6,851 nucleotides of DNA, taken from NCBI GenBank assembly GCA_016209665.1, contig JACQVT010000225.1, positions 1-6,851 of the forward strand. The letters are read 5' to 3'. This DNA comes from Planctomycetota bacterium (GTDB taxonomy: Bacteria; Planctomycetota; Phycisphaerae; UBA1845; PWPN01). A program made the position numbers and the translations under genes. Shown here piece after piece: positions 5,538 through 6,851 of this stretch. Numbering within the stretch: the stretch's first letter is position 1; each line of letters begins with the position of its first letter. The notes under the pieces are model-generated. The model saw only the letters and a list, made by a program, of their open reading frames with translations. It was not told the DNA's origin and did no database searches.

Positions 5538-6650
5538 ATGGAAACGCCGCGAACCATCCGACGCATCGGCATCCTGACCGGCGGGGGCGACTGTCCCGGC
5601 CTCAACGCCGTCATCCGCGCCGTGGCCAAGACCGCTCTGAACCGCGGCCTGGAGGCCTGGGGGATCGAGGACGGCTTTCTTGGCCTGATTGAGGATCGCG
5701 TTCACCTCCTCACCCGCGACGCCGTTTCCAATATCCTCACCCGCGGCGGGACCATCCTGGGCACCAGCAACAAGGCCGATCCCGCCCGCTTCGCCGTCGG
5801 CACCGGCCCCGACGGCAAGCCGATCTTCGAGGACGCTACGCCCAAGGTCCTGCGGACGCTGGCCGACCGCGGCCTGGACGTGCTGGTCTGCATCGGCGGC
5901 GACGGCACCATGACCGGCGCCGCCAAGCTCCTCGCCCACGGCGTGCGGATCGTCGGCGTGCCCAAGACCATCGACAACGACCTCATGCACACCGACATCA
6001 CGTTCGGCTTCCAGACCGCCGTCAACACCGCCACCGAGGCCCTCGACAAGATCCACACCACCGCCTCCAGCCACCATCGTGTGATGATCGTCGAGATCAT
6101 GGGCCGCAACGCCGGCTGGCTCACACTCGAGAGCGGCCTGGCCAGCGGCTCCGACGTGATCCTCATTCCCGAGATTCCCTACGACCTCGGCGTGGTCTGC
6201 GACTGCTGTGTCGAGCGCGGCCGCCACGGCAAGGCGTTCACCATCATTGCCGTGTCCGAAGGGGCCAAGCCCATCGGCGGCAAGCAGGTCGTGACGCGGG
6301 TCGTACCCGACAGCCCCGACCCCATACGCCTGGGCGGCATCGCCGAGGTGCTGTGCGATCAGATCGCCGAGCGCACGGGCCTCGAGTCGCGGGCGACGGT
6401 GCTCGGCCACGTGCAGCGCGGCGGCACCCCCGTGCCCGCCGACCGCGTGCTCGCCACCCGCTTCGGCTACCAGGCGATGGAGCTGATCGCCGCCGGTGAG
6501 TTCAACGAGTTGGTCGTCATGCAGCAGTCCCGACTGACCAGCGTGTCCCTGCACGAGGTCGCGGGCCGCCAGCGGCTGGTGCCGCTCGACCATCCGCTGC
6601 TCGCCGTCGCCCGGGGCGTCGGCACCTGCTTCGGCGAACCGGCGTCGTGA
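5538..6650 (+). CDS. pfkA: 6-phosphofructokinase (PfkA family, lysine-type clade, likely ATP-dependent)
   Basis: Phosphorylates fructose 6-phosphate to fructose 1,6-bisphosphate, the committing step of glycolysis; cytoplasmic, 370 residues. ATG 5538 was preferred to the in-frame GTG 5517 because GGGAG (5526-5530) lies 7 bases before it and the protein then starts close to the first beta strand (RRIGILTGGGDCPGLNAVIR). Key motifs: GGDGT at 120-124, PKTIDND at 142-148 with catalytic base Asp146, MGRNAGW at 188-194 for substrate binding, and GHVQRGGTPVPADR at 290-303 with His291 and Arg294. At the phosphoryl-donor positions corresponding to E. coli Gly104 and Gly124 it has Gly123 and Lys143. The Lys is typical of PPi-using and 'clade X' enzymes, while Gly at the first position goes with ATP use (as in trypanosome and Streptomyces enzymes), so ATP is the better guess. 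E. coli-type allosteric control by PEP/ADP should not be assumed. The next gene starts 15 bases downstream. Confidence 0.95.
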   Translation: METPRTIRRIGILTGGGDCPGLNAVIRAVAKTALNRGLEAWGIEDGFLGLIEDRVHLLTRDAVSNILTRGGTILGTSNKADPARFAVGTGPDGKPIFEDATPKVLRTLADRGLDVLVCIGGDGTMTGAAKLLAHGVRIVGVPKTIDNDLMHTDITFGFQTAVNTATEALDKIHTTASSHHRVMIVEIMGRNAGWLTLESGLASGSDVILIPEIPYDLGVVCDCCVERGRHGKAFTIIAVSEGAKPIGGKQVVTRVVPDSPDPIRLGGIAEVLCDQIAERTGLESRATVLGHVQRGGTPVPADRVLATRFGYQAMELIAAGEFNELVVMQQSRLTSVSLHEVAGRQRLVPLDHPLLAVARGVGTCFGEPAS

Positions 6651-6665
6651 CCGGGATTGCACGGC

Positions 6666-6851
6666 ATGTCTGCATCTACGATCTGGACCATCCTGAGCAT
6701 TGCCCACGAAGTGCTCGTGGCCGTCGCCGTGTTCGCGGTTCTTCGCCGCCCCCGCGAGCCGCGGGCCATGCTCGCCTGGATTCTCGCTCTCGTGTTCCTG
6801 CCCGTCGTGGGGCTGCTCCTGTTCATCCTCATCGGCGAGCCGCGCGTCCAC
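6666..6851 (+). CDS. cls: Cardiolipin synthase / phospholipase D-type protein, N-terminus (3' end outside window)
   Basis: The frame is open from ATG 6666 to the window end, 62 codons. Residues about 5-26 form one membrane segment, a basic-rich turn RRPREPRA follows, and residues about 35-57 form a second segment ending in IGEPRV. The pattern AWILALVFLPVVGLLLFILIGE matches the PLDc_N membrane domain of bacterial cardiolipin synthases (E. coli Cls has a similar TLAWLL...LPLIGILLY..VGE). Such enzymes condense two phosphatidylglycerols into cardiolipin using two downstream HKD motifs, which lie beyond the window and so could not be checked. The start lies 15 bases after the pfkA stop with a weak GGGA (6653-6656), suggesting cotranscription. 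Another PLDc_N-domain membrane protein is the main alternative. Confidence 0.82.
   Translation, partial: MSASTIWTILSIAHEVLVAVAVFAVLRRPREPRAMLAWILALVFLPVVGLLLFILIGEPRVH

Noticed and set aside
5487..6851. Long antisense open frame (454 codons, - strand) opposite pfkA and cls
   Set aside because: Its low-complexity His/Gly/Ala/Asp-rich translation has no family motif and mirrors the GC-rich third positions of the real + strand genes.
1..6851. CRISPR array, toxin-antitoxin pair, defence island or biosynthetic cluster
   Set aside because: No regularly spaced repeats, no small overlapping gene pairs of that type and no matching motifs; all genes are housekeeping families.

Overview
This is a compact, high-GC bacterial chromosome segment with every recognisable gene on the + strand. 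Third codon positions are strongly G/C, which opens long antisense and off-frame shadow frames. The gene set (G6PD, a BamD-like TPR protein, LptE-like lipoprotein, FtsH, GNAT acetyltransferase, a lysine-type phosphofructokinase, cardiolipin synthase) implies a Gram-negative (diderm) bacterium. The style of the BamD-like and LptE-like proteins next to FtsH resembles Planctomycetota, perhaps Phycisphaerae, but that placement is an inference from memory of the families and could not be tested here.

Layout: (1) 1-951, 3' two-thirds of zwf (glucose-6-phosphate dehydrogenase), cut by the window edge. (2) 952-1083, an intergenic region with a TATAAT -10 box held inside a perfect inverted repeat, then a leader hairpin. 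(3) 1084-2160, an exported BamD-like TPR protein, overlapping by 4 bases (4) 2157-2783, an LptE-like lipoprotein. (5) 2784-2888, a leader with a possible promoter and imperfect stem-loop. (6) 2889-4922, ftsH. (7) 5000-5458, a GNAT acetyltransferase. (8) 5538-6650, a 6-phosphofructokinase. (9) 6666-6851, the N-terminus of a cardiolipin-synthase-type phospholipase D protein running off the window. No tRNA, rRNA, CRISPR array, transposase or phage gene was seen.

The genes fall into two themes. BamD-like, LptE-like, FtsH and Cls all concern the envelope: outer-membrane protein insertion, LPS delivery, membrane proteolysis and phospholipid synthesis. Zwf and Pfk are the committing enzymes of the pentose-phosphate and glycolytic routes. 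Spacing suggests one co-directional transcription block from about 1036 onward, possibly with a second start before ftsH.

The most notable observation is a 62-nt palindromic element present twice (781-842 in zwf and 2245-2306 in the LptE-like gene) in the same orientation, about 76% identical. Both copies fold into the same shape: a 14-position outer stem enclosing two small hairpins with 3-nt loops, with paired base changes that keep the stems. Both lie inside open reading frames but are read in different frames. Each adds about 21 residues at a tolerated position: a loop before the C-terminal YPAG motif of G6PD, and the stretch between the basic and hydrophobic parts of a lipoprotein signal peptide. 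This looks like a small dispersed, gene-invading repeat family. Apart from that, the window is ordinary housekeeping sequence.
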